Shown here piece by piece: positions 28,843-37,150 of a stretch of DNA of 64,000 nucleotides (its first letter is position 1; every line of letters starts with the position of its first letter). This DNA is from Nostocoides sp. (lineage in GTDB: Bacteria > Actinomycetota > Actinomycetes > Actinomycetales > Dermatophilaceae). The position numbers and the translations under genes are program-made. The stretch lies in contig JADJEA010000025.1 of NCBI GenBank assembly GCA_016702415.1, positions 62,001 to 126,000 of the forward strand. The letters run 5' to 3'. The notes beneath the pieces were generated by a model that saw only the letters and a list, made by a program, of their open reading frames with translations, ran no database searches and was not told where the DNA came from.

Positions 28843-28931
28843 CTCCCGCGCGGCCTTGCCGTGATCGCCCATGTGAGACGACAGTTCTCCGCCGGGTTGA
28901 GCAGTTGGCCCCGCCACCGCGGGGATGAGTA
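28843..28931 (+). ncRNA. creR: CreR-like cas-regulating RNA (degenerate repeat - 32-nt spacer - repeat)
   Basis: Pseudo-repeat 1 (28843-28870) keeps a six-pair hairpin (CGCGGC-CTT-GCCGTG, one G-U) followed by ATCGCCC, versus ATCGTCC in the array handle. The pseudo-spacer (28872-28903) is 32 nt if one base is counted to the 8-nt handle. Pseudo-repeat 2 (28904-28931) starts exactly in register and matches the array repeat at 19 of 28 positions, including CCCCGCC and GCGGGGAT. Sense is plus strand, opposite to the cas genes. The location between cas3 and the large-subunit gene and the partial match to the cse1 upstream region are those of the published CreR/CreA class. A weak promoter (TTATTG 28811, TACCAT 28834, 17-base spacing) is possible. 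No CreT toxin is identified. Confidence 0.8.
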
Positions 28932-28935
28932 CGGC

Positions 28936-28981
28936 CTCGGCCTGGTCATCGCGTGGCTCGCCTCGCGATGACCAGGCCGAG
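28936..28981 (-). terminator. Perfect 18-bp hairpin over the cas3 stop codon
   Basis: CTCGGCCTGGTCATCGCG (28936-28953) is perfectly complementary to 28964-28981, with a 10-base loop. It spans the last codons and the stop of cas3 (28946-28948). No U-tract follows on the minus strand, so it is either an actinobacterial U-less terminator, a processing or stability element between cas3 and cse1, or a roadblock for the plus-strand creR transcript. Confidence 0.6.
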
Positions 28982-31660
28982 CTCCGCGTCATAGGAGGCC
29001 TCTCCCCAGCCCTGGGGGCCGGTGGAGTCACCGTCGCGGAGGACGATGACCGGAAGGTCGCGCAGCAGCGGGAGACCTAGCCACCCGGGGAGGGGCAGCC
29101 ACGAGTCGAGACCTGCTTCGGTGTGGCGCAGCCGAACCGTGTCGCCCAGCACCTCTCGCGCGATGCCGAGATCTGCGGCCCGCTCGCCGGTCAGCCCGAG
29201 CCGACGTCCCCCCAGCGTGCGGTACTGCCCGTCTGCCGAGTCGACGCGAACGAGGGCCACCTCGACACTGGGCTCCCCATCGCGGACGGCGACTCGCTCG
29301 GCACGCGGCTCAGACCCGGTGCTGGCGTGCAGCAGGTCAAGCGTCCCTCGATCGAGCAGGCCCTGGGTGGGACGCAGAACTCCGGCACGGGCTCGGGCCG
29401 CTCTATCTTCTCGTTCTGCGCAGGCAGCGAGATACGCAGCGTGTCCCCGCTCCTGCCATTCAGGCGGCCACGGGCGATCACTCTCGTAGGCCGTCGCGAC
29501 CAGGCTCGCAATGTCGTCCGGTATGGCCCACCGCGACCCCGACTGACCGATGATCTCGGCGGACCTGAGGAGGGAGTACTCGTCGTAGACAGCGACCGAG
29601 CCTCGGTTGAGCAGAGGTGGCCTGTGTTCGCCCCACCATGTGCCGGTGACGACCGTCCGCGGCCTGAGATGGTGCCCCGGCCGACGAGAACGAGGATGAC
29701 GGTGGAGTCGGCCGACACGCTGCAGCATGAGATCGAGGGGAGCCAGGTCCGTGAACAGGACATCGGCATCAACGTCGAAGCTCTGCTCGGCGATCTGAGT
29801 CGCGACGACGACCAACTGCTCGGGCCGGGGACCGGACCTGCCGAGCCGTTGCACAAGGCTGGCCGTGCGCGATCCCCGGGCTGACGTGGTCAGCCGGCCG
29901 TGCAAGATCTCAGTGGGGAGGCCGCGGTGGCGCACCAGGTCGTAGAGGGCCTGCGCCCGTCGCACAGTGTTGACGATGACGAGCGCAACTCCGCCATCCT
30001 CAACTGAGTCCGTCACGGCTGCAGCCAGGTCGGGCTCATCGTCGATGGACGTCGAGCCGAGCCATCCCACCTCGACGTCGTACGTCACTCGGCTATGGGG
30101 TACATGCTCGACCCGCACCCCGTGGCCCGGCGTCCAGGTCGTCAGCGACGGGTACGCACAGGACTCCTGCGCGATGTGCCCCCTCTCGGGGTCACCGCCC
30201 TGTGCGTATGCCGCGACCAGCTCCTGCCGCTGCGCCGGCGGGAGAGTGGCGGACATGAGGATGACGGGGATGCGACCGTCGCCGCACCACCACAACAACT
30301 GGTGGAGGTACTGGCTCATGAAAATGTCGTAGGAGTGCACCTCGTCGATGACGAGCACTTTCCCGACCAGCCCAGCAAACCGAAGGGCCACGTACTTGAC
30401 GTGAGTTGCACTGAGCAACGGCTGATCCACCGTGGCGACCACTCCGGGACTGAGCAGTCCCCGATGCCGACCCACGAGCCACTGCGAGGGGACTCCCGCT
30501 GCGGATGCCGGCTCATCGGAGGAGCTGAGGCCGTACTCATCCGGCATCTCCGGATCGCAGATGTCGGCGAAAGAGACCTCACTGGCCCGGTCGCGCCAGC
30601 GCTCGTGGAGCATCGCCTTGCCGTGGACCAGAGCGACCGGCATACCCTCGCTCACCACCCGGCTCCAGCTGAGTACGCGGTCGAGCATCGCGTCGGTGGT
30701 TCCCTGGGTGGGCATCGCGAACACGAAGCCCTCATGACCCCCGGCTCTTGCCATCACCTCCAGACCCGCAAGAGCCGCCTCGGTCTTGCCCGCGCCCATC
30801 GGCGCCTCGACGACGAGGAGACCACCCCCAGACAGAGCCGCCGCTCTCTCCATGACGCGCTCCTGCAGGGGGGTTGGCGAGAAGCCGAAGATCGACCGGA
30901 AGGAGCGCGGACCACTCCAGGAGGCCTGGTAGTGAAGGCCCAGCGCCCTCCAAGCAGTCGAGGCTCGACGCCGAGACTCGAGAATGGAGACGGCCGAACG
31001 ACCTCGTCCCGGGAAGGCGTCGGAGCTGGCGATCCAGTCGGCCATCGACACCCACCCCGCTGCCGCGAGCTGGACGGCCCGACGAGGCAGCGACAAGGAA
31101 AGCTCGTCAAGCTCAATGCCGAGCTCGTAGACGACCGCACGGGCGAGCGACTGCTGAGCGTCGATCCACGAACGGCCGCCTTCAGCGGGACCGTCCTGCC
31201 AGGAGCCGTCGTAGGCATAACGGTCTGGGCTGAGGAAGCTGCCGTGGTGGCCAGCGACCAGCGGCAGCAGCCACTCCCAGCCCGTTGCTCGAGACGCCGC
31301 CAGTGCCCGACGCGCGATCCGCGATCCGCTGTGCCCGTGCTTCAGCGCCTGGCCACCAGCCAGGCGCGGTGCGACGAACCCCGCTTCTTCCACTGCCGCG
31401 AACAGTGCCGGGACCTTCACCTGGAATGCCGGCGTGGCCTTGCCAAGATCGTGCCAGCCGGAGACCAGGCGCAACACATCCCGTCCGCGGCTATCGGTGC
31501 ACTCGTCAAGTGCCCTTCGTGCCGCCGGAGTCAGGAACTCGTCCCAGATCAGCTCGGCTACGGCTGCGGCATCGAGGAGGTGGCCCGCCAGGGAGTGCGA
31601 TGTCCCCCCTTGGTCGGACTTCGCCCAGAAGGCGAGCAGCCCCTGACTGAACTTGACCAT
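28946..31660 (-). CDS. cas3: Type I-E helicase-nuclease Cas3
   Basis: The ATG at 31660 (MVKFSQGLL) is preferred, giving 904 residues; an upstream ATG at 31750 adds 30 residues with no Cas3 character. The HD nuclease comes first (SGWHDLGKA with His70-Asp71, then GHSGSR and VAGHHGSFL). The superfamily 2 helicase follows: EAPMGAGKTEAAL (Walker A), VIDEVHSYD (DEVH box), MSATLPPAQ (motif III), VATQIAEQSFDVDAD and LMLQRVGRLHRH (motifs V and VI). Cas3 is recruited by target-bound Cascade and degrades DNA. All catalytic motifs are present. It is separated from cse1 by the hairpin and the creR element. Confidence 0.96.
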   Translation of the reverse strand: MVKFSQGLLAFWAKSDQGGTSHSLAGHLLDAAAVAELIWDEFLTPAARRALDECTDSRGRDVLRLVSGWHDLGKATPAFQVKVPALFAAVEEAGFVAPRLAGGQALKHGHSGSRIARRALAASRATGWEWLLPLVAGHHGSFLSPDRYAYDGSWQDGPAEGGRSWIDAQQSLARAVVYELGIELDELSLSLPRRAVQLAAAGWVSMADWIASSDAFPGRGRSAVSILESRRRASTAWRALGLHYQASWSGPRSFRSIFGFSPTPLQERVMERAAALSGGGLLVVEAPMGAGKTEAALAGLEVMARAGGHEGFVFAMPTQGTTDAMLDRVLSWSRVVSEGMPVALVHGKAMLHERWRDRASEVSFADICDPEMPDEYGLSSSDEPASAAGVPSQWLVGRHRGLLSPGVVATVDQPLLSATHVKYVALRFAGLVGKVLVIDEVHSYDIFMSQYLHQLLWWCGDGRIPVILMSATLPPAQRQELVAAYAQGGDPERGHIAQESCAYPSLTTWTPGHGVRVEHVPHSRVTYDVEVGWLGSTSIDDEPDLAAAVTDSVEDGGVALVIVNTVRRAQALYDLVRHRGLPTEILHGRLTTSARGSRTASLVQRLGRSGPRPEQLVVVATQIAEQSFDVDADVLFTDLAPLDLMLQRVGRLHRHPRSRRPGHHLRPRTVVTGTWWGEHRPPLLNRGSVAVYDEYSLLRSAEIIGQSGSRWAIPDDIASLVATAYESDRPWPPEWQERGHAAYLAACAEREDRAARARAGVLRPTQGLLDRGTLDLLHASTGSEPRAERVAVRDGEPSVEVALVRVDSADGQYRTLGGRRLGLTGERAADLGIAREVLGDTVRLRHTEAGLDSWLPLPGWLGLPLLRDLPVIVLRDGDSTGPQGWGEASYDAELGLVIARRATR

Positions 31661-31913
31661 GGAAACACCCTGACAGAAGCAACCGACATCCGCCCTGTGA
31701 GCCGACCAGCACGCAGCAGGGGGCTCAGACAGGTGGTCGGACCACGCCACACCACGTGTGCCTTCCTCCTGTCGGGCTCAGACCGCAAGCCTTCGCTGAC
31801 CACGTATGCCGACGGGTCGGCATTGCCGAGACGATCACTCGGGCGGAACGCCGTCTCGCCAGCACGCGCTTGGACACTCGTCACGCCGACGCCTCCCGCC
31901 AGCCCCTCGGCGA

Positions 31914-32276
31914 TCAGTAACTGAACGTCGTCGCCCCCTCGTCGCCGATCCATTCCCACAGCTGGACGGTGCCGCCGCGCACGGCACCGGGGATGAGCGT
32001 GGCGTCGGTCAGGCCCTTGGCGTCCACGCAGATCGGACAGACGAGGTAGCGGCCACCGGCAGCGGCATACCGCTCGAGAAGTGACTCCAGACTGGGACAC
32101 CCATCGCACGCGACGGCCCGGGCGACGCCCGTGACAGCGAGGCGCACCGCCTCCTTCGCGAGGAACATCGTTGTGGGGCGGCCCGATTCGGCGGCCCCGA
32201 CGGCAACGAGGAAGGCGATGGTGACGCGCTCGGCGTCCTCGAGTCCGGTGGTGAGAGAAATAACGGCCTTGCCCAT
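31914..32276 (-). CDS. DsrE-family small protein
   Basis: This 120-residue protein starts at ATG 32276 after AAAGGAG. It has the DsrE-like alternating alpha/beta pattern (KAVISLTTGLEDAERVTIAFLVAVGAAESG), a CDGCPSLESLLERYAAAGG segment and a YLVCPICV motif with two cysteines, which could take part in sulfur relay. Upstream is a tautomerase gene on the same strand, 120 bases away. The 253 bases between its stop and cas3 hold no gene I can support. Confidence 0.75.
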   Translation of the reverse strand: MGKAVISLTTGLEDAERVTIAFLVAVGAAESGRPTTMFLAKEAVRLAVTGVARAVACDGCPSLESLLERYAAAGGRYLVCPICVDAKGLTDATLIPGAVRGGTVQLWEWIGDEGATTFSY

Positions 32277-32396
32277 GAGCAGGCTCCTTTCAAGGAATTG
32301 CGGATTGATGAGGAATTGCGGATGGAATGGAGTGCTGGTGCCGCCGCCGTGGTCCACAGCGCTGAGCGCCGTGGCCAGGGCGACGAGCGCCAGGAG

Positions 32397-32621
32397 TCAG
32401 GCGACCGGCTGGCCCTGAAGCTGCTTGACGGCCTGAGTGGTGAGACCGTCTCCGCCGATCCCCCAACTGCCGCTGCGGACCTCCTCGAGCACGACCCAGG
32501 TCACCGGGCGCAGGTTCTCGCCCTCGATGGCGACCATGGCGTCGGTGAGGGAACGGATGATGTCCTGCTTCTGCTCGGCGTCGAAAACGCCCTCGATCAT
32601 CTTCACGGTGATCATCGGCAC
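32397..32621 (-). CDS. 4-oxalocrotonate tautomerase family protein
   Basis: A 74-residue tautomerase of the 4-OT family. The GTG at 32621 (after GAAGGAG) gives MPMITVKMIEG, placing the catalytic proline at position 1 after removal of Met. The middle VTWVVLEEVRSGSWGIGG is typical. These small enzymes form hexamers and catalyse keto-enol tautomerisation. It lies upstream of the DsrE gene and is divergent from the LuxR-type regulator that may control it. Confidence 0.88.
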   Translation of the reverse strand: MPMITVKMIEGVFDAEQKQDIIRSLTDAMVAIEGENLRPVTWVVLEEVRSGSWGIGGDGLTTQAVKQLQGQPVA

Positions 32622-32793
32622 GATGGATCACTCCTTCTTCTTCGGTGTGCGGAACCGGGGTGGTTCCGCTCCCTGAAGTCAAGGCGGGTATGCCGCGTGC
32701 CCGCGTCCGTTGTCGCTACCGAGATCTCCCGGCGGCCTACCGAGATCACCGAAGAGGATCCCGGCGACCGCCCGCAATGCCAGACTTGACGCG

Positions 32794-35370
32794 ATGGACG
32801 GCGGTCTGCTCGAGCGCGAGGACCAGCTGGCAACCCTCATGCGGGCTGCCGATGCTGCATCTGTCGGCGACGGCAGTGTCGTGGTGGTGGCCGGTGAGGC
32901 GGGGATCGGCAAGTCCGCGCTCGTGCGTGCGTTTGCGGCGGCTCGGCCGCCGGGTCTGCGCTGGCTCATCGGCTGGTGTGATGATCTCGCCACGGCGCGC
33001 GTCCTCGGGCCGCTGCGCGACCTCGCCGCCGACGTGGGCGACCCGCTGGCGAGCGCACTGGAGACCGGGGACCGTGGCGCGGTCGGCGATGCCCTGCTGC
33101 GGGAGCTGACCTCGGGTGGGCCGGCGGTCGTGGTCATCGAGGACCTGCACTGGGCCGACGAGGCCTCGCTCGATGTGCTGCGCTTCCTCGTGCGCCGGAT
33201 CGAGAACCTCCCGGTCGCTCTCGTCCTGACCCACCGCGACGACGAACTCGGACCCGAGCATCCCCTCCGCCCGCTGCTCGGGGTGTTGTCGCGGCTGCCG
33301 AGGCTGCGTCGCCTCCGGTTACCCCGGCTTTCGCTCGCGTCGGTGCGCGCGCTCTCGAGTGCCGAGGGCCGTGACCCCGAGCGGGTCTTCGGAGTCACGG
33401 CGGGCAACCCCTATTTCGTCACCGAAGTGCTCGGCTCCGGGGACACCGACGGGGTGCCGCTCACCATTGCCGACTCGGTCCACGCGCGGCTGCTAAATCT
33501 CGACGCCGCAACCCGCATTGCCGTGGAAACGCTTGCGGTTGTTCCCTCGGCGGTCGAGCGGTGGCTCGTGGACACGGTGGTGGCGGGCGGCATACCGGCC
33601 CTGGCTGCCGCCGAGCACAACGGAATCCTGCACATCGACCCCGACCGGGTCGGGTTCCGGCACGAACTGACCCGGCTGGCCGTGGTCGACACGATGCTCT
33701 CGGCGCGCCGCACGCACGCCCATGGCCGCGTCCTGGACGCCCTCCTCGAGCGCGACGCCGACGCCTCGCGGATCGTCCACCATGCCGCTGGGGCCGGCCG
33801 TCGCGACGTGCTGCTCGACCACGGCCCGCGGGCCGCCCGACAGGCGATCACCGCTGGGGCGCACCGGCAGGCCGTCGCGCACCTTGCGCTCGTCCTCGAC
33901 CAGCAGCCCGAACTCCCACCGGCGCAGCTTGCCGAGCTGTGGGAGCGCTTCGGCGTCGAGTGCTACACGACCTCTCCACGGGGCCAGGTCGCGCGGGACG
34001 CGTTGGAGCGGGCGGTTTCCCTGCGCCGCGGCGGCGACCCGCTGCCTCTGGCGACGTCGCTGCGCTGGCTTTCCCGAATCGCCTGGTGGCAGGGGGACGT
34101 CACCGGCGCGATGGCCGCCGGTGACGAGGCGATCACCGTCCTCGCCGGGACCGGCCACGACGCGGAACTCGCCATGCTGTTCAGCAACCAATCGCAACTG
34201 CATGCCCTCGCGGGACGCGATGCCGAAGCAATCGCGTTGGGGGAGCGCGCCCTTGCCCTCGGCGGCCACGTGCCGACGGTGCGCACCCATGCGCTCAACA
34301 ATCTCGGCGTCGCCCATTCGCGCACCTCGTATGCCGCCGCCCGCCCCCTCCTCCTGGAGAGCCTCGCCGTCGCGCACGAGGCGGGCGACAGCGAGCAAAC
34401 GTGCCGGGCTTACGTCAACCTCATCTGGACCGACCTCCAGAACCTCCGGCTCGACGACGTCGACGCGTCGGTGCGCGAAGGGTTCGCTCATGCCGAGACG
34501 GCGGAGTTCATCACCTTCGCCAACTATCTGCAGCTCGAGCAGGCCTGGCTGGCCGGGTTGCGTGGGCAATGGGACCGGGTCGTCGATCTGGCGGGCGCCG
34601 CACTCGACGGGACCCGCCCGTTCCGGGCCGCCGCGCTGACGATCATCGGTCAGCTCCGGGCCCGCCAGGGGGCAGCCGGCGCGGAGGACCTTCTCGACGA
34701 GGCGTGGGACATCGCCATCGACGTCGGCGAGTGTCAGCGGGTCGCCCCCGCGGCCTGCGCCATCGGTGAGGCGGCCGAGCTGGCGGGCCAGCCCGGAGCG
34801 GCGCTGGGGAGGTTGCGCGCGGCATACGACCTGGCGGAGCGGTTCGGCACCGAACCGGTCCGCGCGGAACTCGCCTACCGGTTGAGGCGCGCCGGGGAGA
34901 CGGTGCCGATCCCGACCGGCGACCACCCGTATGCCGCTCTCGCCCAGGGCGATTGGCGACGCGCGTATGAGCGGTGGCGGGCCGCGCAGTGCCCCTACGA
35001 GAGCGCGGTGGCGCTGAGCCACAGCAGCGATCCCGATGACCTCCGCACCGCGCTGGGGGTGCTCGATGATCTCGGCGCGGCCCCACTTGCGGCGGCGGTA
35101 CGCGCCCGGCTGCGCCTGCTCGGGGTCACCGCGGTGCCGCGCGGGCCGATCGGGGCGACGCGGACGAATCCCGCCGGGCTCACCGATCGGCAGCTCGACG
35201 TCGTGCGACTGCTCGCCGACGGGAGTACGAATGCGGAAATCGCTGCGCGACTGGTGCTTTCGGTGCGGACGGTGGACAGCCATGTGGCGGCGGCCTTCGC
35301 CAAACTCGGCGCCCACTCCCGTCGGGATGCCGTCGCACGCGCCGCCGACCTCGGCATTGCGCCGCCCTGA
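32794..35370 (+). CDS. Large ATP-binding LuxR-family transcriptional regulator (LAL type)
   Basis: About 858 residues from the ATG at 32794 (MDGGLLEREDQL). The N-terminal AAA/NTPase domain shows Walker A (VVAGEAGIGKSALV) and Walker B (VVIEDLHWADEASL). The long central region is helical and TPR-like. The C-terminus is a GerE-type helix-turn-helix (LTDRQLDVVRLLADGSTNAEIA, then VRTVDSHVAAAFAKLG). Such MalT-like switches bind ATP and an inducer before activating transcription. It is divergent from the tautomerase/DsrE pair, a plausible target. Confidence 0.92.
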   Translation: MDGGLLEREDQLATLMRAADAASVGDGSVVVVAGEAGIGKSALVRAFAAARPPGLRWLIGWCDDLATARVLGPLRDLAADVGDPLASALETGDRGAVGDALLRELTSGGPAVVVIEDLHWADEASLDVLRFLVRRIENLPVALVLTHRDDELGPEHPLRPLLGVLSRLPRLRRLRLPRLSLASVRALSSAEGRDPERVFGVTAGNPYFVTEVLGSGDTDGVPLTIADSVHARLLNLDAATRIAVETLAVVPSAVERWLVDTVVAGGIPALAAAEHNGILHIDPDRVGFRHELTRLAVVDTMLSARRTHAHGRVLDALLERDADASRIVHHAAGAGRRDVLLDHGPRAARQAITAGAHRQAVAHLALVLDQQPELPPAQLAELWERFGVECYTTSPRGQVARDALERAVSLRRGGDPLPLATSLRWLSRIAWWQGDVTGAMAAGDEAITVLAGTGHDAELAMLFSNQSQLHALAGRDAEAIALGERALALGGHVPTVRTHALNNLGVAHSRTSYAAARPLLLESLAVAHEAGDSEQTCRAYVNLIWTDLQNLRLDDVDASVREGFAHAETAEFITFANYLQLEQAWLAGLRGQWDRVVDLAGAALDGTRPFRAAALTIIGQLRARQGAAGAEDLLDEAWDIAIDVGECQRVAPAACAIGEAAELAGQPGAALGRLRAAYDLAERFGTEPVRAELAYRLRRAGETVPIPTGDHPYAALAQGDWRRAYERWRAAQCPYESAVALSHSSDPDDLRTALGVLDDLGAAPLAAAVRARLRLLGVTAVPRGPIGATRTNPAGLTDRQLDVVRLLADGSTNAEIAARLVLSVRTVDSHVAAAFAKLGAHSRRDAVARAADLGIAPP

Positions 35371-35498
35371 GGTCGGCATCCGGAAGCCGACTTGAGTCCC
35401 GTGGGCCTTCGAGAGCGCACATCCGACTCCCCCGTCGCCACGGAATGAGTCCCGGTCGGCGTTGACTCGGACGTTACGTCCGCTTCTACGGTGGCGCC

Positions 35499-36284
35499 AT
35501 GCGAGTCGCTGAGCTGGCCGAATTGACCGGGACGACGGTCCGCGCCGTGCGTCATTACCAATCCCTGGGCCTCCTCGACGTCCCCGACGGCGGCGGTGGC
35601 GGGCGGCGGAGCTACCAGTTCTCCCACGTCGCCCGGCTGAGCCGGATCCGCTGGCTCGCCGACGCCGGCGTCCCGCTCGACCAGGTGCGCACGATGCTCG
35701 GTGACGCCGCGATCAGCGAGCGGGAGCGCACCATCGCCGACCTACGCTCCACCCTCGCCGCTCTCGACGACACAATGGCCGGCCTGGTCGCTCGGCGCGA
35801 GCGCCTCGCCAGTCTGCTCGCCCGCGCGGAAAAGGGTGACGGGATCACTCCCATGCCTCGGGTCATCGAGCACTTCTATGCCGACGTTCTGGACCGCGCC
35901 CGCGACGACGCCGCTCGGGCCGCCATTCGACGCGAACGCGACGTCGTCGAGATGGCGTGTTATCGGGGTGAGCTGCCGCCGGTGGCGCAACTCCTCTACA
36001 CCGGTTATGACGAGGACGGCCTCGACGCCAGCGCGCGGCAGTTCGGCAGCGATGCCAGTGGACTGACCGACGACGAAGTCGAGACGTATGCCGCGGACCA
36101 CGTCGCGCGCCTCGTCGCCCGTCTCGGCGACCGGGCCGCCGAGGTCGCGGCTCAGGTCGACGTCGCGGAAGTGATCCGGTTCTACGAGTTGGCGATCCGG
36201 CTCGCCGAGCATCTGCCCGAGCGGCGTCTGTGGACCGCGGTGCTGCACCGTCTGCTCGCCGCCGTCGAGGAGCTGGCGCCGTGA
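35499..36284 (+). CDS. MerR-family transcriptional regulator
   Basis: A 261-residue regulator with an N-terminal MerR winged helix (MRVAELAELTGTTVRAVRHY, then GRRSYQFSHVARLSRIRWLADAGVPLDQVR) and a helical C-terminal effector region. Its stop overlaps the GTG start of the ABC ATPase gene, so it heads a three-gene operon with a drug-exporter-like ABC system and probably senses its substrate. Confidence 0.9.
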   Translation: MRVAELAELTGTTVRAVRHYQSLGLLDVPDGGGGGRRSYQFSHVARLSRIRWLADAGVPLDQVRTMLGDAAISERERTIADLRSTLAALDDTMAGLVARRERLASLLARAEKGDGITPMPRVIEHFYADVLDRARDDAARAAIRRERDVVEMACYRGELPPVAQLLYTGYDEDGLDASARQFGSDASGLTDDEVETYAADHVARLVARLGDRAAEVAAQVDVAEVIRFYELAIRLAEHLPERRLWTAVLHRLLAAVEELAP

Positions 36285-37150
36285 CCGTCATCGCAGTCCG
36301 CGACCTCGTCAAGACCTTCGGCACCGTCCGCGCGCTCGACGGTCTCGACCTTAAGGTCGAGCCGGGCGAGGTCCACGGGTTCCTCGGGCCGAATGGCGCG
36401 GGCAAGTCCACGACCATCAGAGTCCTGCTCGGCATGTATGGCCGCACCAGCGGACACGTCTGCGTCCTCGGGCTCGACCCGGCGGCAGATCCGCGCGCGG
36501 TCACCCGGCGGGTCGCCTATGTCCCTGGCACCGTCGCCCTCTGGCCGAGGCTCACGGGGCGGCAGGTCATCGAGGCCGTTGGGGGGCTGAGGGGTGCGCG
36601 CAACCCGAAGCGCGAAGGCGAGCTCGTCGCGGCATACCGGCTCGATCCCGACAAACGCATCCGGGACTACAGCAAGGGGAACCTCCAAAAGGTCGCTCTT
36701 GTCGCCGCCTTCGCGGCGGACACGCCGCTGCTCGTCCTGGACGAGCCGACCAGTGGTCTGGACCCGCTCATGGAGGAGGTCTTCCAGGACTGCGTGCGGG
36801 ACGCGGTCGCCCGTGGGCGCACCGTCCTGCTCTCCAGCCACATCCTCGGCGAAGTGGACCGGCTCTGCGACCGGGTCACGATCATTAAGGACGGCAGGAC
36901 CGTGGAGACCGGTCGCCTCGCGGACCTTCGCCACCTTTCCTCCTCCCGGATCACGTGCCTGCTCGCCAACCCAGTGCCCGGCGTCGCGGCCGCTGGTGAG
37001 GTCGACCTCGCCGTTGCCCACGACGCGGTCACCCCAACGCTCACTCGCCTGCTCGCCGCAGGAGCCACGAGGCTCACGTGCACACCCGCGAGCCTGGAGG
37101 ACCTGTTCCTGCGTCACTACGCGGGGGCGTCGAGCGGTGGTGCCCGATGA
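36281..37150 (+). CDS. ABC exporter ATP-binding protein
   Basis: The GTG at 36281 (VTVIAVRDLVKTFG) overlaps the preceding stop by four bases; 289 residues. Motifs in order are GPNGAGKSTT (Walker A), YSKGNLQKVAL (a signature variant common in exporters), LLVLDEPTSGLDP (Walker B) and LLSSHILGE (switch His). The C-terminal region resembles DrrA/CcmA-type ATPases. It partners the permease that follows with an ATGA overlap. Confidence 0.94.
   Translation: MTVIAVRDLVKTFGTVRALDGLDLKVEPGEVHGFLGPNGAGKSTTIRVLLGMYGRTSGHVCVLGLDPAADPRAVTRRVAYVPGTVALWPRLTGRQVIEAVGGLRGARNPKREGELVAAYRLDPDKRIRDYSKGNLQKVALVAAFAADTPLLVLDEPTSGLDPLMEEVFQDCVRDAVARGRTVLLSSHILGEVDRLCDRVTIIKDGRTVETGRLADLRHLSSSRITCLLANPVPGVAAAGEVDLAVAHDAVTPTLTRLLAAGATRLTCTPASLEDLFLRHYAGASSGGAR

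Noticed and set aside
28761..28845. A defined -10/-35 promoter for cse1 on the minus strand
   Set aside because: Candidate hexamers (such as TAACTT at 28808-28813) lack a convincing -35 at proper spacing. The promoter is likely here but I cannot place it.
31661..31913. A gene between the DsrE gene and cas3
   Set aside because: A minus-strand frame crosses the gap but lacks a ribosome site, recognisable domain or sensible start; left as non-coding.
30095..31924. 609-codon open frame on the plus strand opposite cas3
   Set aside because: It is the shadow of cas3 on the other strand; cas3 has all catalytic motifs and the shadow has none.
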